This document shows, one piece after another, positions 7,136 to 18,008 of a stretch of DNA of 34,686 nucleotides. The DNA is taken from the NCBI GenBank assembly GCA_945895265.1, contig CAMDEF010000045.1, forward strand, positions 1-34,686, in the 5' to 3' direction. The notes under the pieces were generated by a model, which made no database searches, had not been told where the DNA came from, and worked only from the letters and a program-made list of their open reading frames with translations. Within the stretch, counting starts at the first letter, position 1; each line of letters begins with the position of its first letter. The translations under genes and the position numbers were made by a program. The DNA comes from Bordetella parapertussis. Lineage in GTDB: Bacteria; Pseudomonadota; Gammaproteobacteria; Burkholderiales; Burkholderiaceae_B.

Positions 7136-8203
7136 GTGACCGAATTTGTGCACCGGCCCGTGTTGCTCGAGCCGACTGTTGAGTCTTTGGTGCAGGCTGA
7201 TTACGGCAAGAGAATGGTGCTGTCAGACGATCTTGTTGCTGAACAGGCGAGCAGATCTTCTGGGGTGTATGTCGATGCGACGTTTGGACGCGGTGGGCAT
7301 TCAAGAGCCCTGTTGTCTAGGCTGAGTGGTGATGCAAGGTTAGTGGTGTTTGATAAAGACCCTCAAGCAATTGAGGTTGCAAGGGAGCTGGCCCGAGCGG
7401 ATCACCGAGTCACGGTGATTCACGAAGCGTTTGGCGATATGCGTGAGGCTTTGTCGGCCTTGGGGATAGGCGCCATTGACGGTGTGATGTTAGATCTGGG
7501 GGTTTCGTCGCCGCAGATCGATGATGCAGGGCGTGGATTTTCATTCATGCGGGATGGCCCGCTTGATATGAGGATGGACACCACGCGAGGTGAGACAGCT
7601 GCGCAATGGTTAGCGCAGGCCGGTATTGAAGAGATGCGGGAGGTCATAGTCCGATATGGCGAAGAACGGTTTGCTTTTCAGATTGCAAAGGCGATTGATG
7701 CTCGCCGCGCAGAACGTCCGATCAACACCACGCTCGAGCTCGCCGAGCTCGTGTCAAGTGTCGTCCGTACGCGCGAAAAGGGTCAACATCCGGCTACACG
7801 CACCTTTCAGGCTTTACGGATTTACCTCAATCGTGAACTCGAAGAACTCGAGAGCGCCCTCCAGGCAGCTCTAGCTTTATTAAAAACAGGCGGACGTATG
7901 GCCGTGATTAGCTTCCACTCGCTGGAAGATCGCGTTGTCAAGCAGTTCATTACCGCAGCTTCTAAACCTGAAGCCGCGTATGCCCGCCTCCCTCTGCGTG
8001 AAAGCGAAATGCCTCAGCCTGTATTGCTGGCGCTTGCCCGCGTGCTGCCAACGGATCGCGAAATATCCGACAACACCCGTTCGCGCTCAGCCGTCTTGCG
8101 AGTTGCAGAGCGCACAGCAACCGCCTTGGGTGCGCAGGGGGCTGCCGCTTACTCGCCGGCTCCTAAGCGTGCGGTTAAGCGCGGCAAAAAAGGGGCGCAC
8201 TGA
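7136..8203 (+). CDS. rsmH: 16S rRNA (cytosine(1402)-N(4))-methyltransferase
   Basis: It methylates N4 of C1402 in the ribosomal decoding centre using S-adenosylmethionine. Visible motifs are 'HRPVLLE' at the N-terminus, the SAM-binding '[10 protein letters not shown]' from D47, '[10 protein letters not shown]', 'GPLDMRMD' and '[12 protein letters not shown]'. Length is 355 residues against 313 in E. coli. About 19 of the extra residues lie between 'PVLLE' and 'DATFG', and the rest include a basic C-terminal tail ('[13 protein letters not shown]'). The start is GTG at 7136, fixed by the HRPVLL motif. Its stop overlaps the ftsL start as TGATG, implying translational coupling. Confidence 0.96.
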   Translation: MTEFVHRPVLLEPTVESLVQADYGKRMVLSDDLVAEQASRSSGVYVDATFGRGGHSRALLSRLSGDARLVVFDKDPQAIEVARELARADHRVTVIHEAFGDMREALSALGIGAIDGVMLDLGVSSPQIDDAGRGFSFMRDGPLDMRMDTTRGETAAQWLAQAGIEEMREVIVRYGEERFAFQIAKAIDARRAERPINTTLELAELVSSVVRTREKGQHPATRTFQALRIYLNRELEELESALQAALALLKTGGRMAVISFHSLEDRVVKQFITAASKPEAAYARLPLRESEMPQPVLLALARVLPTDREISDNTRSRSAVLRVAERTATALGAQGAAAYSPAPKRAVKRGKKGAH

Positions 8204-8496
8204 TGGGGCGTCTGTGTATCTTGGTGGCTGTCGTTTTAATGATCTCGGCGATATCGCTGGTGACGGCGCGCTACCAGGCACGACAACTCTATATTGAGCT
8301 TGACCGTTCAAGAACGCAGGCACTTAATTACGATATCGAATGGCGGCAACTGCAGCTTGATCGTGCAGAGCAAGCGCGTAATGCTAACGTTGATAAGCTT
8401 GCGCGCGAGCAATTAAAAATGACTTCGATTGTGCCAGACCGCACAATTTATATTAATGAGTCTGCCTCAAGTGCAACCTCGCGAGGCGAAAAATGA
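8203..8496 (+). CDS. ftsL: Cell division protein FtsL
   Basis: A small bitopic divisome protein of 97 residues. It has a short cytoplasmic start, one membrane segment at about residues 2-22 ('LCILVAVVLMISAISLVTA'), then a periplasmic coiled-coil rich in Q, R and E ('RQLYIELDRSRTQALNYD') ending with 'EQLKMTSIVP', a pattern typical of FtsL. It forms the FtsQLB subcomplex that activates FtsW/FtsI. Sequence conservation in this family is low, so the call rests on size, topology and position between rsmH and ftsI. It overlaps rsmH by 1 nt and ftsI by 4 nt (ATGA). Confidence 0.93.
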   Translation: MGRLCILVAVVLMISAISLVTARYQARQLYIELDRSRTQALNYDIEWRQLQLDRAEQARNANVDKLAREQLKMTSIVPDRTIYINESASSATSRGEK

Positions 8497-10217
8497 AGCG
8501 GCTCCCATTTTTTGACAATCCCGTGCTACGCGTGAATTACCCACTCTGGCGCGGTCGCTTAGTGCTGATTTTGTTGGGGCTAGCCTTCTTGACCTTGGCT
8601 CTTCGGGCGTTATATCTACAGGGCATCACAACTGAATTTTTGCAGCAACGCGGCGAACGAATTTATGAAAGTACGCTGACCTTACATGCCAGTCGTGGCA
8701 AGATTTTAGATCGTAACGGTGTTGTGCTTGCCGCAAGTGTGCCAGCGCGATCAATCGCGATTCGTCCTAAAGACACAAGAGAGGTTTCAGCAAAAAAATT
8801 GCAGCAGCTCGCTGAGTTGCTTGATCTGTCGTCTGACGAATTGCGTAAAAAAATTGCTGAAGACAAGCCCTTCGTGTATTTAAAGCGTCAGGTGCCACTT
8901 GAGGTCGCAAAAAAAATAACTGACTTACGTATCCCGGGTGTGATCCAGCAACCGGACAATCGCCGTTTGTACCCTGAAAGCGAAGTCATGGCCAATGTTG
9001 TTGGCTTTAATAACTTAGAAGACCGTGGCCAAGAGGGTGTTGAGCTCGCGTTTAACGAACAACTTTCTGGGCAGGCGGGCAGTCGACGCATTATGCGAAA
9101 CCGTTTAGGTCACACGATTGAAAGTGTTGGTACTGTTGATTTTCCGGTCGACGGTCAAGATATTAAGCTGTCACTCGATACTCGCATTCAATATCAGGTT
9201 TATCGCGCCCTTCAAGAGGCGATGGTGACCAACAAGGCGAAGGGTGCAGCAGCAGTTGTCATTGACGTTAAGACAGGTGAGATTTTAGCGTTAGGCAATA
9301 TGCCAACCTATGATCCCAATCGGCGCGACTCGTTTCGGGGTGGCAACCTGCGCAATCAGGCGCTCACCGATACGTTCGAACCTGGCTCGATCATGAAGCC
9401 GTTTACCGTTGGTCTTGCACTTGATCTGAAGCGTATTACGCCGGCCACGTTGTTTAACACCGGCAATGGTAAGTTTAGTTATCAGGGCGCAACCATTAGC
9501 GATGTGAGTGCGAACGGCACACTTGACCCGGCGGGGGTGTTGCTGAAGTCAAGCAATATTGGGATGACGTTGATTTCAGAACGGCTACAGTCGCGTGAAA
9601 TGTGGACTCGGTTTAACGAACTCGGATTAGGCCAAGTGCCGCAGACTGGATTTCCGGGCGCAGCAGCCGGGCGACTACGGCCTTACGAGCGTTGGCGTCT
9701 TATTGAAAAAGCCACGATGTCATACGGATACGGGCTATCCGTTTCGCTTTTGCAAGTGGCACGCGCCTACACCGTGTTTGCTCGTGAGGGCGATATGGTT
9801 GGATTGACGCTAGTCAAACGCGAAGACCAGCCGACTTCGACTCAGGTCTACCCACCAGACGTCGCACAAAAAATTCGTCTGTGGCTTGAAGCGGCGGCCG
9901 GACCAGAAGGCGCAAAAGCTGCACAGGTACAGGGCTATCGTGTCGCTGGAAAGAGCGGTACTGCGAGAAAAATTGTAGACGGCAAATACAGCACAAGTCG
10001 TTATCGCGGTTCGTTTGTTGGTTTCGCCCCAGTCTCGGATCCGCGTATCGTGGTTGCGGTCACGATTGATGAGCCTCAGTCAGGGGTGTATTACGGCGGT
10101 AAGGTAGCGGCGCCGGTATTTGCCACGATTGTTGGAGGCGCCTTGCGCACGATGAACGTGCAGCCTGATACGGCGCTCGAACCGGCTGTTGTGGCTGCGG
10201 GGAGGGGCTCGCGATGA
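8493..10217 (+). CDS. ftsI: Peptidoglycan D,D-transpeptidase FtsI (PBP3)
   Basis: This is the septum-specific class B penicillin-binding protein, 574 residues. One N-terminal membrane anchor (about 20-43, 'RLVLILLGLAFLTLALRALYL') is followed by the pedestal domain with 'RGKILDRNGVVLA'. The transpeptidase domain has all active-site motifs: S299-x-x-K302 ('PGSIMKPF'), S353-S354-N355, and K487-S-G-T490. S299 is the expected acyl-enzyme serine and beta-lactam target. The gene overlaps ftsL and murEF by 4 nt each (ATGA), so synthesis is coupled to that of FtsL and the Mur ligases. Confidence 0.97.
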   Translation: MKRLPFFDNPVLRVNYPLWRGRLVLILLGLAFLTLALRALYLQGITTEFLQQRGERIYESTLTLHASRGKILDRNGVVLAASVPARSIAIRPKDTREVSAKKLQQLAELLDLSSDELRKKIAEDKPFVYLKRQVPLEVAKKITDLRIPGVIQQPDNRRLYPESEVMANVVGFNNLEDRGQEGVELAFNEQLSGQAGSRRIMRNRLGHTIESVGTVDFPVDGQDIKLSLDTRIQYQVYRALQEAMVTNKAKGAAAVVIDVKTGEILALGNMPTYDPNRRDSFRGGNLRNQALTDTFEPGSIMKPFTVGLALDLKRITPATLFNTGNGKFSYQGATISDVSANGTLDPAGVLLKSSNIGMTLISERLQSREMWTRFNELGLGQVPQTGFPGAAAGRLRPYERWRLIEKATMSYGYGLSVSLLQVARAYTVFAREGDMVGLTLVKREDQPTSTQVYPPDVAQKIRLWLEAAAGPEGAKAAQVQGYRVAGKSGTARKIVDGKYSTSRYRGSFVGFAPVSDPRIVVAVTIDEPQSGVYYGGKVAAPVFATIVGGALRTMNVQPDTALEPAVVAAGRGSR

Positions 10218-13051
10218 CGCGTGCAGTCCTTCTTGCCTCGGATCTCTCAACAGAGAATATCGTTGCACTGCTGCGCAGCAAAACTGAGTGCGGCGCGCAG
10301 CTACAGGCAGACTCGCGGGCAGTGCGCGCGGGCGATGTCTTTTTGGCGTGTCCAGGTTTAAATAGCGACGGCAGGCATTTCATCGCGGCAGCAATCAAGC
10401 AAGGGGCCGGTGCGGTTCTTATGCACGCTGACTCAGCGGCCCCTTGGCAAGCGAATGATTTCAGCGTACCCGTGCTGGGATTGCCTGATTTAACTGAGCG
10501 ACTCGGTGCAATTGCAGATCTTTGGTATGACAAACCTTCGGCGCATATGAAGGTCATAGCGGTGACTGGCACTAATGGCAAAACGAGTTGTGTGCAATGG
10601 TTGACCGATGCCTTACAGTCGGCTGGCTATCCGGCAGGAGCGCTTGGCACCTTGGGCGTACGCTTTCCGGATGGGTCTGTTCGTACTGGTGCGTTGACGA
10701 CCCCCGATGTGGTTTCGATGCATCGAGGCTTAGCCGCGCTACGAGAGGCGGGTGCGCAGTATGTATCACTTGAGGCGTCGTCGATCGGGTTAGAGCAAGG
10801 CCGCCTTGCCAGCGTACGAATATTTGCCGCCGGGTTTACCAATCTTTCGCGTGACCATCTTGACTATCACCACACCATGCAAGCGTATGCGGCGGCCAAG
10901 GCGCGCCTGTTTGCGTGGCCTGGATTGCAGGCAGGGGTGCTCAATGCCGACGATGCGAGCAGTGCTAGCTTCGTGACAGACGCAGCCTACCCGCTGGTGA
11001 CTTACAGTCTTGCGCAACAGACGACTGCAGGCGCGGTTGCCCTGCGTGCCGAGCTCTTAGTCGACTCAATGAGTACTGGGCAGTGGTTGTTGCATGACAT
11101 GAACGAGCAGGTGGCAGTACATACGAAAGTGTACGGCCGGCATAATATTTCAAATCTTTTATGCGTAGCGGGGTTGCTCAAGACTCTCGACTGGCCTCTT
11201 GCAAAGATCGCCGCTAGCTTTGCTACGCTCACGCCTGTCGAGGGGCGACTGCAAGCTGTCGAGCCCTTATTAGCCGATCGTGCTGTCCCTACCGTCTTAG
11301 TTGACTACGCGCATACTCCAGATGCGCTCGCTCGCGCCTTAGAAGTGGCGCGCGAGCTGGCGCAAGCGCGCCGTGCAAATGTGTGGTGTGTCTTTGGGTG
11401 TGGTGGCAATCGCGATAGCGGCAAACGGCCACTGATGGGCGAGGTTGCGCAGCGTCTGGCTGATCGTGTGATTGTGACAAGCGATAACCCACGCGATGAA
11501 GATCCGCCTGCAATCATTGCTCAGATCGTTGCTGGTTTGCCGGGCTCGAGCGCAAAGGTCACGATTGAGCCAGATCGGGCTCAGGCAATTTTGGCTGCAG
11601 TGTTAGGGGCAGCTTGCAACGATGTGGTGCTGATTGCCGGTAAAGGTCACGAAACCTATCAAGAGATTGCCGGTCAGCGCGCACCATTTGATGATCGGCA
11701 ATGGGCTCAAGCTGCGTTGTTGCTTCAACAGCATCGAGCGCTTCAAACCGACTCGCGTCGGCTTGAACCAGGTTCAATCTTTTTGGCGCTTAAGGGCGAC
11801 CACTTTGATGGCCACGACTATCTTGAGCAGATTCAGACGGCAGGGGCATGTGTCGCGATTGTGGACGCGATCCGACCTGTGCCTGGCTTGGCGCAAATCG
11901 CCTTGGGCGATACCCGTGCAGCGTTGTTGCAGCTTGGACGCGCGTGGCGACGGCAGTTTCCGATTCCGATGATTGCTGTGACAGGTAGCAATGGCAAAAC
12001 CACCACCAAAGAGATGATTTCTGCCATCTTGGCAGCTTGGTTGGGTGAAGCGCACCGTTTGGCGACTGTAGGTAATTTGAATAACGAGTTGGGTGTTCCG
12101 CTGACCTTGTTGCGCCTACGAAGTGAGCATCAAGCTGCAGTGATTGAGCTTGGCATGAATCATCCAGGCGAAATCGCGATCTTGGCCCAGGCCGCTGAGC
12201 CAACTGTAGCGTTAGTCAATAACGCGCAGCGCGAGCATCAAGAGTTTATGGTGAGTGTTGAGGCAGTTGCGCGTGAAAACGCCGCCGTCTATGCCTCTTT
12301 GGTGCCAAAAGGGATCAAAGTTTTTCCAAGTGCTGATACCTTTTCTCAGCTGTGGCTAGAGCTTGCGAACGAGCGTTCAAGTTTGCGTTTCGGGCTAAGC
12401 CCAGACGCCGAGGTGTGGGCCAGTGACATCCGAGCCGATGCCTTCGGGACAAGCTTCATTGTGAACACACCGATAGGCCAAGGTCGAGTCGTGTTGTCTG
12501 TGCCAGGAAGGCACAACTTGCTGAACGCGTTGGCGGCAACGACCTGCGCTGTGGCTGCAGGGGCTCCGATGCAGGCGATTGAGCAGGGGCTTGCTGCGTT
12601 TCACGCCGTTTCAGGTCGAATGCAGCCGTATCGTCTGGCCAATGACGTGATGCTCATTGATGACTCTTATAACGCGAACCCTGACTCGGTACGTGCGGCG
12701 ATTGATGTTCTGGCCTCTTTGCCAGCACCGCGTGCACTTGTACTGGGCGATATGGGCGAGGTAGGTGATAACGGGCCTGCCATGCATGAAGAGGTTGGAG
12801 CATACGCGCGTGAATGCGGCATTGAATATGTCTTGACGCTTGGGCAAGCGACGCGTTTCACCGCAGCCGCATTTGGTTCGCAAGCAATTATTTGTGAAAC
12901 GAGTGAGCAGGCGAGCGACTGGATTGCGCAACACTTCGTGAAAAGCGTCTTGGTCAAAGGGTCGCGCTTCATGCGCATGGAAAAAATTGTACGCACTTGC
13001 CTCGAACAGTTTGAGGCAACTGACAAAGACGTGGTGAAACATGCTGTTTGA
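10214..13051 (+). CDS. murEF: Bifunctional MurE-MurF fusion: UDP-MurNAc-tripeptide synthetase / UDP-MurNAc-pentapeptide synthetase
   Basis: A single 945-residue frame encodes two Mur ligases. The MurE half (about 1-500) has the N-terminal '[13 protein letters not shown]', ATP-binding 'VTGTNGKTS' from residue 117, 'TTPDV', and the meso-diaminopimelate-specific 'DNPRDEDP' plus 'GKGHETYQ'. The MurF half begins near 508 with '[27 protein letters not shown]', then ATP-binding '[13 protein letters not shown]' from 589, '[15 protein letters not shown]', '[11 protein letters not shown]' and '[10 protein letters not shown]'. It adds meso-DAP and then D-Ala-D-Ala to the UDP-MurNAc-peptide. MurE-MurF fusions are known in Bordetella. 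The MurF half lacks the usual first 20-25 residues of free-standing MurF before the TDSR motif. The gene overlaps ftsI by 4 nt and mraY by 11 nt. Confidence 0.96.
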   Translation: MTRAVLLASDLSTENIVALLRSKTECGAQLQADSRAVRAGDVFLACPGLNSDGRHFIAAAIKQGAGAVLMHADSAAPWQANDFSVPVLGLPDLTERLGAIADLWYDKPSAHMKVIAVTGTNGKTSCVQWLTDALQSAGYPAGALGTLGVRFPDGSVRTGALTTPDVVSMHRGLAALREAGAQYVSLEASSIGLEQGRLASVRIFAAGFTNLSRDHLDYHHTMQAYAAAKARLFAWPGLQAGVLNADDASSASFVTDAAYPLVTYSLAQQTTAGAVALRAELLVDSMSTGQWLLHDMNEQVAVHTKVYGRHNISNLLCVAGLLKTLDWPLAKIAASFATLTPVEGRLQAVEPLLADRAVPTVLVDYAHTPDALARALEVARELAQARRANVWCVFGCGGNRDSGKRPLMGEVAQRLADRVIVTSDNPRDEDPPAIIAQIVAGLPGSSAKVTIEPDRAQAILAAVLGAACNDVVLIAGKGHETYQEIAGQRAPFDDRQWAQAALLLQQHRALQTDSRRLEPGSIFLALKGDHFDGHDYLEQIQTAGACVAIVDAIRPVPGLAQIALGDTRAALLQLGRAWRRQFPIPMIAVTGSNGKTTTKEMISAILAAWLGEAHRLATVGNLNNELGVPLTLLRLRSEHQAAVIELGMNHPGEIAILAQAAEPTVALVNNAQREHQEFMVSVEAVARENAAVYASLVPKGIKVFPSADTFSQLWLELANERSSLRFGLSPDAEVWASDIRADAFGTSFIVNTPIGQGRVVLSVPGRHNLLNALAATTCAVAAGAPMQAIEQGLAAFHAVSGRMQPYRLANDVMLIDDSYNANPDSVRAAIDVLASLPAPRALVLGDMGEVGDNGPAMHEEVGAYARECGIEYVLTLGQATRFTAAAFGSQAIICETSEQASDWIAQHFVKSVLVKGSRFMRMEKIVRTCLEQFEATDKDVVKHAV

Positions 13052-14213
13052 ACTTGCTGGCTGGCTGGCCGAGAACTACGCGCGCGGATTTTCTGTATTT
13101 GAATACATCACACTGCGCGCTGTATTGGCATGTGCCACATCGCTCTTGATCGGTTTGGTTGCTGGGCCCTGGGTCATTCGCAAGCTCACAGCGCTCAAAA
13201 TTGGTCAGACTGTTCGCAGCTACGGGCCAGAAACCCATTTAGTGAAAACAGGTACGCCAACGATGGGCGGAGCGCTCATTTTAATTTCGATTGCTGTGAG
13301 TACTTTGCTGTGGGCAGATTGGCGTAACCGTTATGTATGGGTCGTATTGTTGGTGACCCTCGGTCTCGGTTGGGTGGGGTGGGTCGATGATTATCGAAAA
13401 GTGGTTCATCGTGACCCTGAGGGAATGCCTGCGCGTCAGAAATTCTTTTGGCAGGCTTTGATCGGAGCGACAGCGTCACTGTATCTGATGTTTGCGATCT
13501 CGGCACCGAGTACTGCAAATTTGTGGATGGTAGCGGTGGACTGGGCGACGAGCGGTTTTTCTATAACGTTACCCGCGCGAGCAGACCTGATGGTGCCATT
13601 TTTCAAAACCTTCAGTTATCCGCTTGGTGCGTTGGGTTTTGTGGCAGTGAGTTGGTGCGTGATCGTCGGTACAAGTAATGCGGTCAATCTGACCGATGGC
13701 CTTGATGGTTTGGCGATTATGCCAACCGTGATGGTCGGTTCGGCCTTAGGCGTCTTTGCTTATGTCGTCGGGCGCGTCGACTACTCGCGCTATTTGTTGT
13801 TTCCGTACGTGCCGGGCGCTGGCGAACTGATGATTTTGTGCGCAGCACTTGCAGGTGCTGGCCTGGCATTTTTATGGTTTAACGCGTATCCCGCACAGGT
13901 GTTTATGGGCGATGTTGGCGCCCTGGCACTTGGTGGAATGCTGGGCACGATTGCAATTATTGTGCGACAAGAAATCGTACTGTTCATTATGGGTGGCGTC
14001 TTTGTCGTTGAAACCTTGTCGGTGATGTTGCAGGTGACCTGGTTCAAATACACCCGCTATCGCTATGGGCAGGGGCAACGTATCTTAAAAATGGCGCCAC
14101 TTCATCATCACTTTGAAGTGGGCGGCTGGAAAGAAACCCAAGTTGTCGTGCGTTTTTGGATCATCAGCATGATGCTGGTGTTGATTGGTTTAGCTTCACT
14201 GAAGATTCGATGA
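13041..14213 (+). CDS. mraY: Phospho-N-acetylmuramoyl-pentapeptide transferase
   Basis: MraY transfers phospho-MurNAc-pentapeptide to undecaprenyl phosphate, giving lipid I at the inner membrane. The protein has 390 residues and about ten hydrophobic segments. Family motifs are 'TPTMGGALI' near residue 72, the Mg-binding 'VDDYRKV', '[13 protein letters not shown]', '[12 protein letters not shown]', and the C-terminal 'MAPLHHHFE' loop. It is about 30 residues longer than E. coli MraY (360), with the extra mainly in a loop around residues 150-185 ('[15 protein letters not shown]'), as seen in betaproteobacterial homologues. The ATG overlaps the end of murEF by 11 nt, and the stop overlaps murD as ATGA. 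Confidence 0.97.
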   Translation: MLFELAGWLAENYARGFSVFEYITLRAVLACATSLLIGLVAGPWVIRKLTALKIGQTVRSYGPETHLVKTGTPTMGGALILISIAVSTLLWADWRNRYVWVVLLVTLGLGWVGWVDDYRKVVHRDPEGMPARQKFFWQALIGATASLYLMFAISAPSTANLWMVAVDWATSGFSITLPARADLMVPFFKTFSYPLGALGFVAVSWCVIVGTSNAVNLTDGLDGLAIMPTVMVGSALGVFAYVVGRVDYSRYLLFPYVPGAGELMILCAALAGAGLAFLWFNAYPAQVFMGDVGALALGGMLGTIAIIVRQEIVLFIMGGVFVVETLSVMLQVTWFKYTRYRYGQGQRILKMAPLHHHFEVGGWKETQVVVRFWIISMMLVLIGLASLKIR

Positions 14214-15742
14214 CCGAAACAGTTTTGTCCTCCGTGCTTCCTTCTCGTGTCCTGATTGTTGGGCTCGGTGAGACGGGCGTCGCTGCAGCGCGTTGGTGCG
14301 TACGCAACGGTACTGCCGTGCGGGTGGCCGATACACGTCAGAGTCCGGCCGGGCTTGAGGCGTTGACACAGTCAGTGGATGTCGCCGCGCTAGAGCTACA
14401 CCTTGGTTGCGATGTTTTTGACGCTTCGCTGCTGGAGGGTGTGGGCTTGCTAGTGTTGAGTCCGGGCCTCGCGCCAGGCCTGTCGCCCGTCAAAGAGTTG
14501 CTTGAACAAGCTGAGGCCGCCGGCATTGAGGTCATTGGCGAAATTGAATTGTTCGCACGTGCTTTACAGAAGCTACAGGCGACCCAGCAGTATGCGCCAC
14601 GCGTGCTGGGTGTGACAGGCACCAACGGCAAGACAACAGTCACGGCACTGACTCGCCACATGTTGGCTGCTACGGGGATCCGTGTTCGCGCCGCTGGCAA
14701 TATCAGTCCGGCCGCACTTGAGTCGTTAATCGACGCCTTAGATACAAACACGCTGCCAGATGTTTGGGTGCTTGAGCTCTCAAGTTTTCAGCTTGAGACA
14801 ACCCGTAGTCTTCGCATGACCGCAGCTGTTGTGCTCAATGTGACGCAAGATCACTTAGATTGGCATGGCAATATGCAGGCCTATGGTCAGGCAAAAGCCC
14901 GTATTTACGACATGACAGATATATTAGTCGTCAATCGCGACGACGCAACGGTCATGGCAATGTGTGAATCACTCGCGAGTATGAACGTTCGAAGTTTTGG
15001 TCGTGACACACCAATGTTGACCGGCGACGTCGGACTTGAAAGTAGTCATGATGTTTGGTGGCTGACCACCTCAGAGGTGACCGAGTTTGAAGACGACTTG
15101 CCAACGCCTGTTAAGCGTAAAAAGAATGCGCCACCGCCCGAGCGCGCATCGGGCCGGTTAGTCCGCCTCATGCCGATGGATGCCCTAGGCTTGAACGGTT
15201 TGCATAACGCGCTGAACACCCAAGCGGCAATCTTGTTGGCTCGGTCGGTTGGCGCTGGTTTGGGGCCAATCCTTCGTGCGGCAGGCGACTACGTTGGCGA
15301 ACCGCATCGCATGGAATTTATCCGTAGTGTGCGTGGCATTGATTTCTTTAACGATAGTAAAGGAACCAACGTTGGCGCGACCGTAGCCGGCTTAGAAGGG
15401 TTGGGGCGGCGCTCGGTGTTAATTGCTGGTGGCGCAGGTAAAGGTCAGGACTTTTCGCCCTTGGTGTCTGTTGTCGCAAGGCATGCCCGCGCTGTTGTGC
15501 TGATTGGACAAGATGCGCGTTTGCTGTTTGATACGTTGGCACCAACCGGAGTGCCGTGCCTGCTCGCCGACACCTTACCCGAAGCGGTTGAACTTGCCTT
15601 TGCCGAGGCTCAAGAGGGCGACGCGGTTGTGCTTTCGCCAGCCTGCGCGAGCTTGGATATGTTTCGCAACTATGGGCATCGTGGCCTGGTCTTTGTTGAT
15701 GCCGCCCATGAACTTGCGTTAGGTCAGGGGGAGGTGGCATGA
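14210..15742 (+). CDS. murD: UDP-N-acetylmuramoylalanine--D-glutamate ligase
   Basis: MurD adds D-glutamate to UDP-MurNAc-L-Ala. The 510 residues include an N-terminal Rossmann-like domain ('[16 protein letters not shown]'), ATP-binding '[13 protein letters not shown]', '[11 protein letters not shown]', '[10 protein letters not shown]', 'EPHRMEF' and 'FNDSKGTNV'. It is longer than E. coli MurD (438). Part of the excess is a charged insert at about residues 290-320 ('[19 protein letters not shown]') between the central and C-terminal regions. The ATG at 14210 overlaps the mraY stop (ATGA). An in-frame start 18 codons earlier lies inside mraY and is rejected. Confidence 0.96.
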   Translation: MTETVLSSVLPSRVLIVGLGETGVAAARWCVRNGTAVRVADTRQSPAGLEALTQSVDVAALELHLGCDVFDASLLEGVGLLVLSPGLAPGLSPVKELLEQAEAAGIEVIGEIELFARALQKLQATQQYAPRVLGVTGTNGKTTVTALTRHMLAATGIRVRAAGNISPAALESLIDALDTNTLPDVWVLELSSFQLETTRSLRMTAAVVLNVTQDHLDWHGNMQAYGQAKARIYDMTDILVVNRDDATVMAMCESLASMNVRSFGRDTPMLTGDVGLESSHDVWWLTTSEVTEFEDDLPTPVKRKKNAPPPERASGRLVRLMPMDALGLNGLHNALNTQAAILLARSVGAGLGPILRAAGDYVGEPHRMEFIRSVRGIDFFNDSKGTNVGATVAGLEGLGRRSVLIAGGAGKGQDFSPLVSVVARHARAVVLIGQDARLLFDTLAPTGVPCLLADTLPEAVELAFAEAQEGDAVVLSPACASLDMFRNYGHRGLVFVDAAHELALGQGEVA

Positions 15743-16932
15743 GCCTCTTTACTGAGTTAACGAACAGCGTGAACGCTGTGCGCCCAACCCGCACCACGAT
15801 GCGCAATTACGATTTACCGTTGGTTGTCGCGACAAGTTTGCTAGTTGCAATTGGTATTTTGATGGTGTATTCAGCCGCAATCGCATTAGCAGATGGCCCC
15901 AAGTTTGCAAACTATGGACGTTATTACTTCGTGATGCGTCAGACCCTTTATGTTGGTATCGGTCTGTTTGTTGCCGCTTTTGTCCTGACTGTGCCAATCG
16001 AGACGTTGCAACGAACCACCATGTGGATTTTCATTATCACGATGTTACTTTTGGTTCTGGTGTTGATCCCTGGGATCGGTCGCAAGGTGAATGGTGCGAT
16101 GCGGTGGTTGCCTGTTGGCCCCGTCACCTTTCAGCCCTCTGAATTAATGAAGCTCGCCGCCTTGCTCTTCACAGCTGACTACACCATCCGTAAGCAAGAC
16201 CAAATGCACAGTACCCTGCGTGGCTTTTTGCCGATTGCTGTGGCGTTGGCCACGGTGGCTGGGCTTTTGCTGAAAGAGCCTGATTTGGGTGCGGTCATCG
16301 TGGTGATTGCGATCTCAATGGGTATCTTGTTTTTAGGTGGGATCAACGCACACATTTTTTCAGCAATCGCCCTGCTCTTGACCTCTGCCTTTGCGTTAAT
16401 TATCTGGTTGTCTCCCTTCAGAACGCGGCGCATCTTTGCCTACTTAGACCCTTGGAATCCTGAAAACATACTGAAAGACTCTTATCAGCTTTCGCATTCA
16501 TTAGTGGCGATTGGTCGAGGACAATGGACCGGTGTTGGGTTGGGTGGGAGTGTCGAAAAGCTTCACTACTTACCGGAAGCACACACCGACTTCATCATGG
16601 CCGTAATCGGAGAAGAGCTCGGGTTTATCGGAATTCTATTGATGATCACCCTATTCGGTGTTTTGGTTCATCGCTGTATTGAAATCGGACGTCAAGCGAT
16701 TGCGATGGAGCGCCCCTTCGGGGGGCTCGTGGCACAAGGTGTCGGTATCTGGTTTGGTGTCCAGTCCTTTATCAATATTGGCGTTTGTTTGGGTTTGCTT
16801 CCGACCAAGGGGTTGACCTTGCCGCTCGTCAGTTACGGCGGTACTGGTATCGTGCTGAATCTGTGCGCCATCGCGATCGTGCTCAGAGTTGACTTTGAAA
16901 ATCGCAACATGATGCGAGGGGTCCGCTCATGA
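15739..16932 (+). CDS. ftsW: Septal peptidoglycan glycosyltransferase FtsW
   Basis: FtsW is a SEDS-family polymerase that links lipid II into glycan strands with FtsI as partner. The 397 residues have about ten membrane segments starting at residue 30 ('[19 protein letters not shown]'). SEDS signatures are '[17 protein letters not shown]', '[11 protein letters not shown]', '[20 protein letters not shown]', '[21 protein letters not shown]' and '[12 protein letters not shown]'. The catalytic-region aspartate (E. coli D297 equivalent) is the D in 'AHTDFI'. The start overlaps murD by 4 nt (ATGA), and the stop overlaps murG in the same way. The cytoplasmic N-terminus (about 28 residues) is hydrophilic. 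Confidence 0.97.
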   Translation: MSLFTELTNSVNAVRPTRTTMRNYDLPLVVATSLLVAIGILMVYSAAIALADGPKFANYGRYYFVMRQTLYVGIGLFVAAFVLTVPIETLQRTTMWIFIITMLLLVLVLIPGIGRKVNGAMRWLPVGPVTFQPSELMKLAALLFTADYTIRKQDQMHSTLRGFLPIAVALATVAGLLLKEPDLGAVIVVIAISMGILFLGGINAHIFSAIALLLTSAFALIIWLSPFRTRRIFAYLDPWNPENILKDSYQLSHSLVAIGRGQWTGVGLGGSVEKLHYLPEAHTDFIMAVIGEELGFIGILLMITLFGVLVHRCIEIGRQAIAMERPFGGLVAQGVGIWFGVQSFINIGVCLGLLPTKGLTLPLVSYGGTGIVLNLCAIAIVLRVDFENRNMMRGVRS

Positions 16933-18008
16933 GCGTGCGTTCTCCGGTCGTGTTGATTATGGCGGGCGGTACGGGTGGGCACATTATGCCTGGCCTGGCT
17001 GTTGCTGAGGTCTTACGGGCCCGCGGTTGGACTGTGCGGTGGTTGGGCAACCCCGACAAAATGGAGGGCAAGCTCGTACCAGCTGCTGGCTATTCACTTG
17101 CTGCGCTGCGTTTTGCAGGCTTTCGTGGCAAGGGCTTAGTCGCAAAGCTTCAAGCTCCCTTCTTGTTATTGCGCGCTCTAGCCCAGGCGTGGCAACAGTT
17201 TTCAAGTATTCGCCCAAATGTTGTGCTCGGAATGGGTGGTTACGTCGCGTTTCCTGGCGGTGTGGTGAGTGCCTTGCGCTCCACACCTTTGGTGTTGCAT
17301 GAACAAAATGCAATTGCAGGGATGGCTAATCGTTGGTTATCGCGTATCGCGCAGCGCGTCTTGGCTGGTTTTCCAGAGGCTCTTGAACGCGCTGAAGTGG
17401 TGGGCAACCCGGTCAGGCAGGATGTCGCGGCTTTGGCCAATCCCCAACAGAGATACGAGACGCGCTCAGGACCCTTGCGGGTGCTAGTGCTTGGCGGCAG
17501 TTTAGGAGCGACTGCGCTCAATGAATTGCTCCCACAGGCCTTGGCCAAGATTCCGTTAGCGCAGCGCCCCAGCGTGACTCACCAGGCCGGTGCGCAGCAC
17601 CTCGATACGCTGTTAGATGCTTACGCGCAGGCCGGAGTCACTGCTCGCTGCGTGCCATTCATTGAAAATATTGCCGAGGCACTTTCTGACGCCGATTTGT
17701 TGATTTGTCGCGCGGGTGCGATGACGGTGGCTGAGGTCGCTGCCGCCGGAGTCGCTGCCTTGTTTATTCCCTATCCTCACGCAGTGGACGATCATCAGTC
17801 GGCCAACGCTCGTTTTTTAAGTCACGATATGGCCGCCTGGCTCATCCAACAAAAAGAGTTAACACCCGATACGCTTAGCCAGTGGTTACTTGCGCGTAGT
17901 CGCCAAGAGCTCAGCAGTGTCGCTCAGCGTGCAAGAGCTCATGCGCGCCCTCACGCGGCGCAGCGCATTGCAGATATTTGTGAAGAATTTGCGGGGGCCT
18001 CAGCATGA
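16929..18008 (+). CDS. murG: UDP-N-acetylglucosamine--undecaprenyl-pyrophosphoryl-MurNAc-pentapeptide GlcNAc transferase
   Basis: MurG converts lipid I to lipid II on the inner face of the membrane. It is a GT-B fold enzyme of 359 residues, the normal length. The glycine-rich loop '[17 protein letters not shown]' starts near residue 14. '[11 protein letters not shown]', '[16 protein letters not shown]', 'GNPVRQDV', '[13 protein letters not shown]', and the UDP-GlcNAc site '[35 protein letters not shown]' (split over 261-295) are all present. The gene overlaps ftsW and murC by ATGA on both sides. In Bordetella MurG has been described as a scaffold for the cytoplasmic Mur enzymes including the MurE-MurF fusion, which may apply here. 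Confidence 0.97.
   Translation: MSVRSPVVLIMAGGTGGHIMPGLAVAEVLRARGWTVRWLGNPDKMEGKLVPAAGYSLAALRFAGFRGKGLVAKLQAPFLLLRALAQAWQQFSSIRPNVVLGMGGYVAFPGGVVSALRSTPLVLHEQNAIAGMANRWLSRIAQRVLAGFPEALERAEVVGNPVRQDVAALANPQQRYETRSGPLRVLVLGGSLGATALNELLPQALAKIPLAQRPSVTHQAGAQHLDTLLDAYAQAGVTARCVPFIENIAEALSDADLLICRAGAMTVAEVAAAGVAALFIPYPHAVDDHQSANARFLSHDMAAWLIQQKELTPDTLSQWLLARSRQELSSVAQRARAHARPHAAQRIADICEEFAGASA

Noticed and set aside
10060..10581. 173-codon frame antisense to the ftsI/murEF junction
   Set aside because: Both plus-strand genes are certain here, and the composition is shadow-like.
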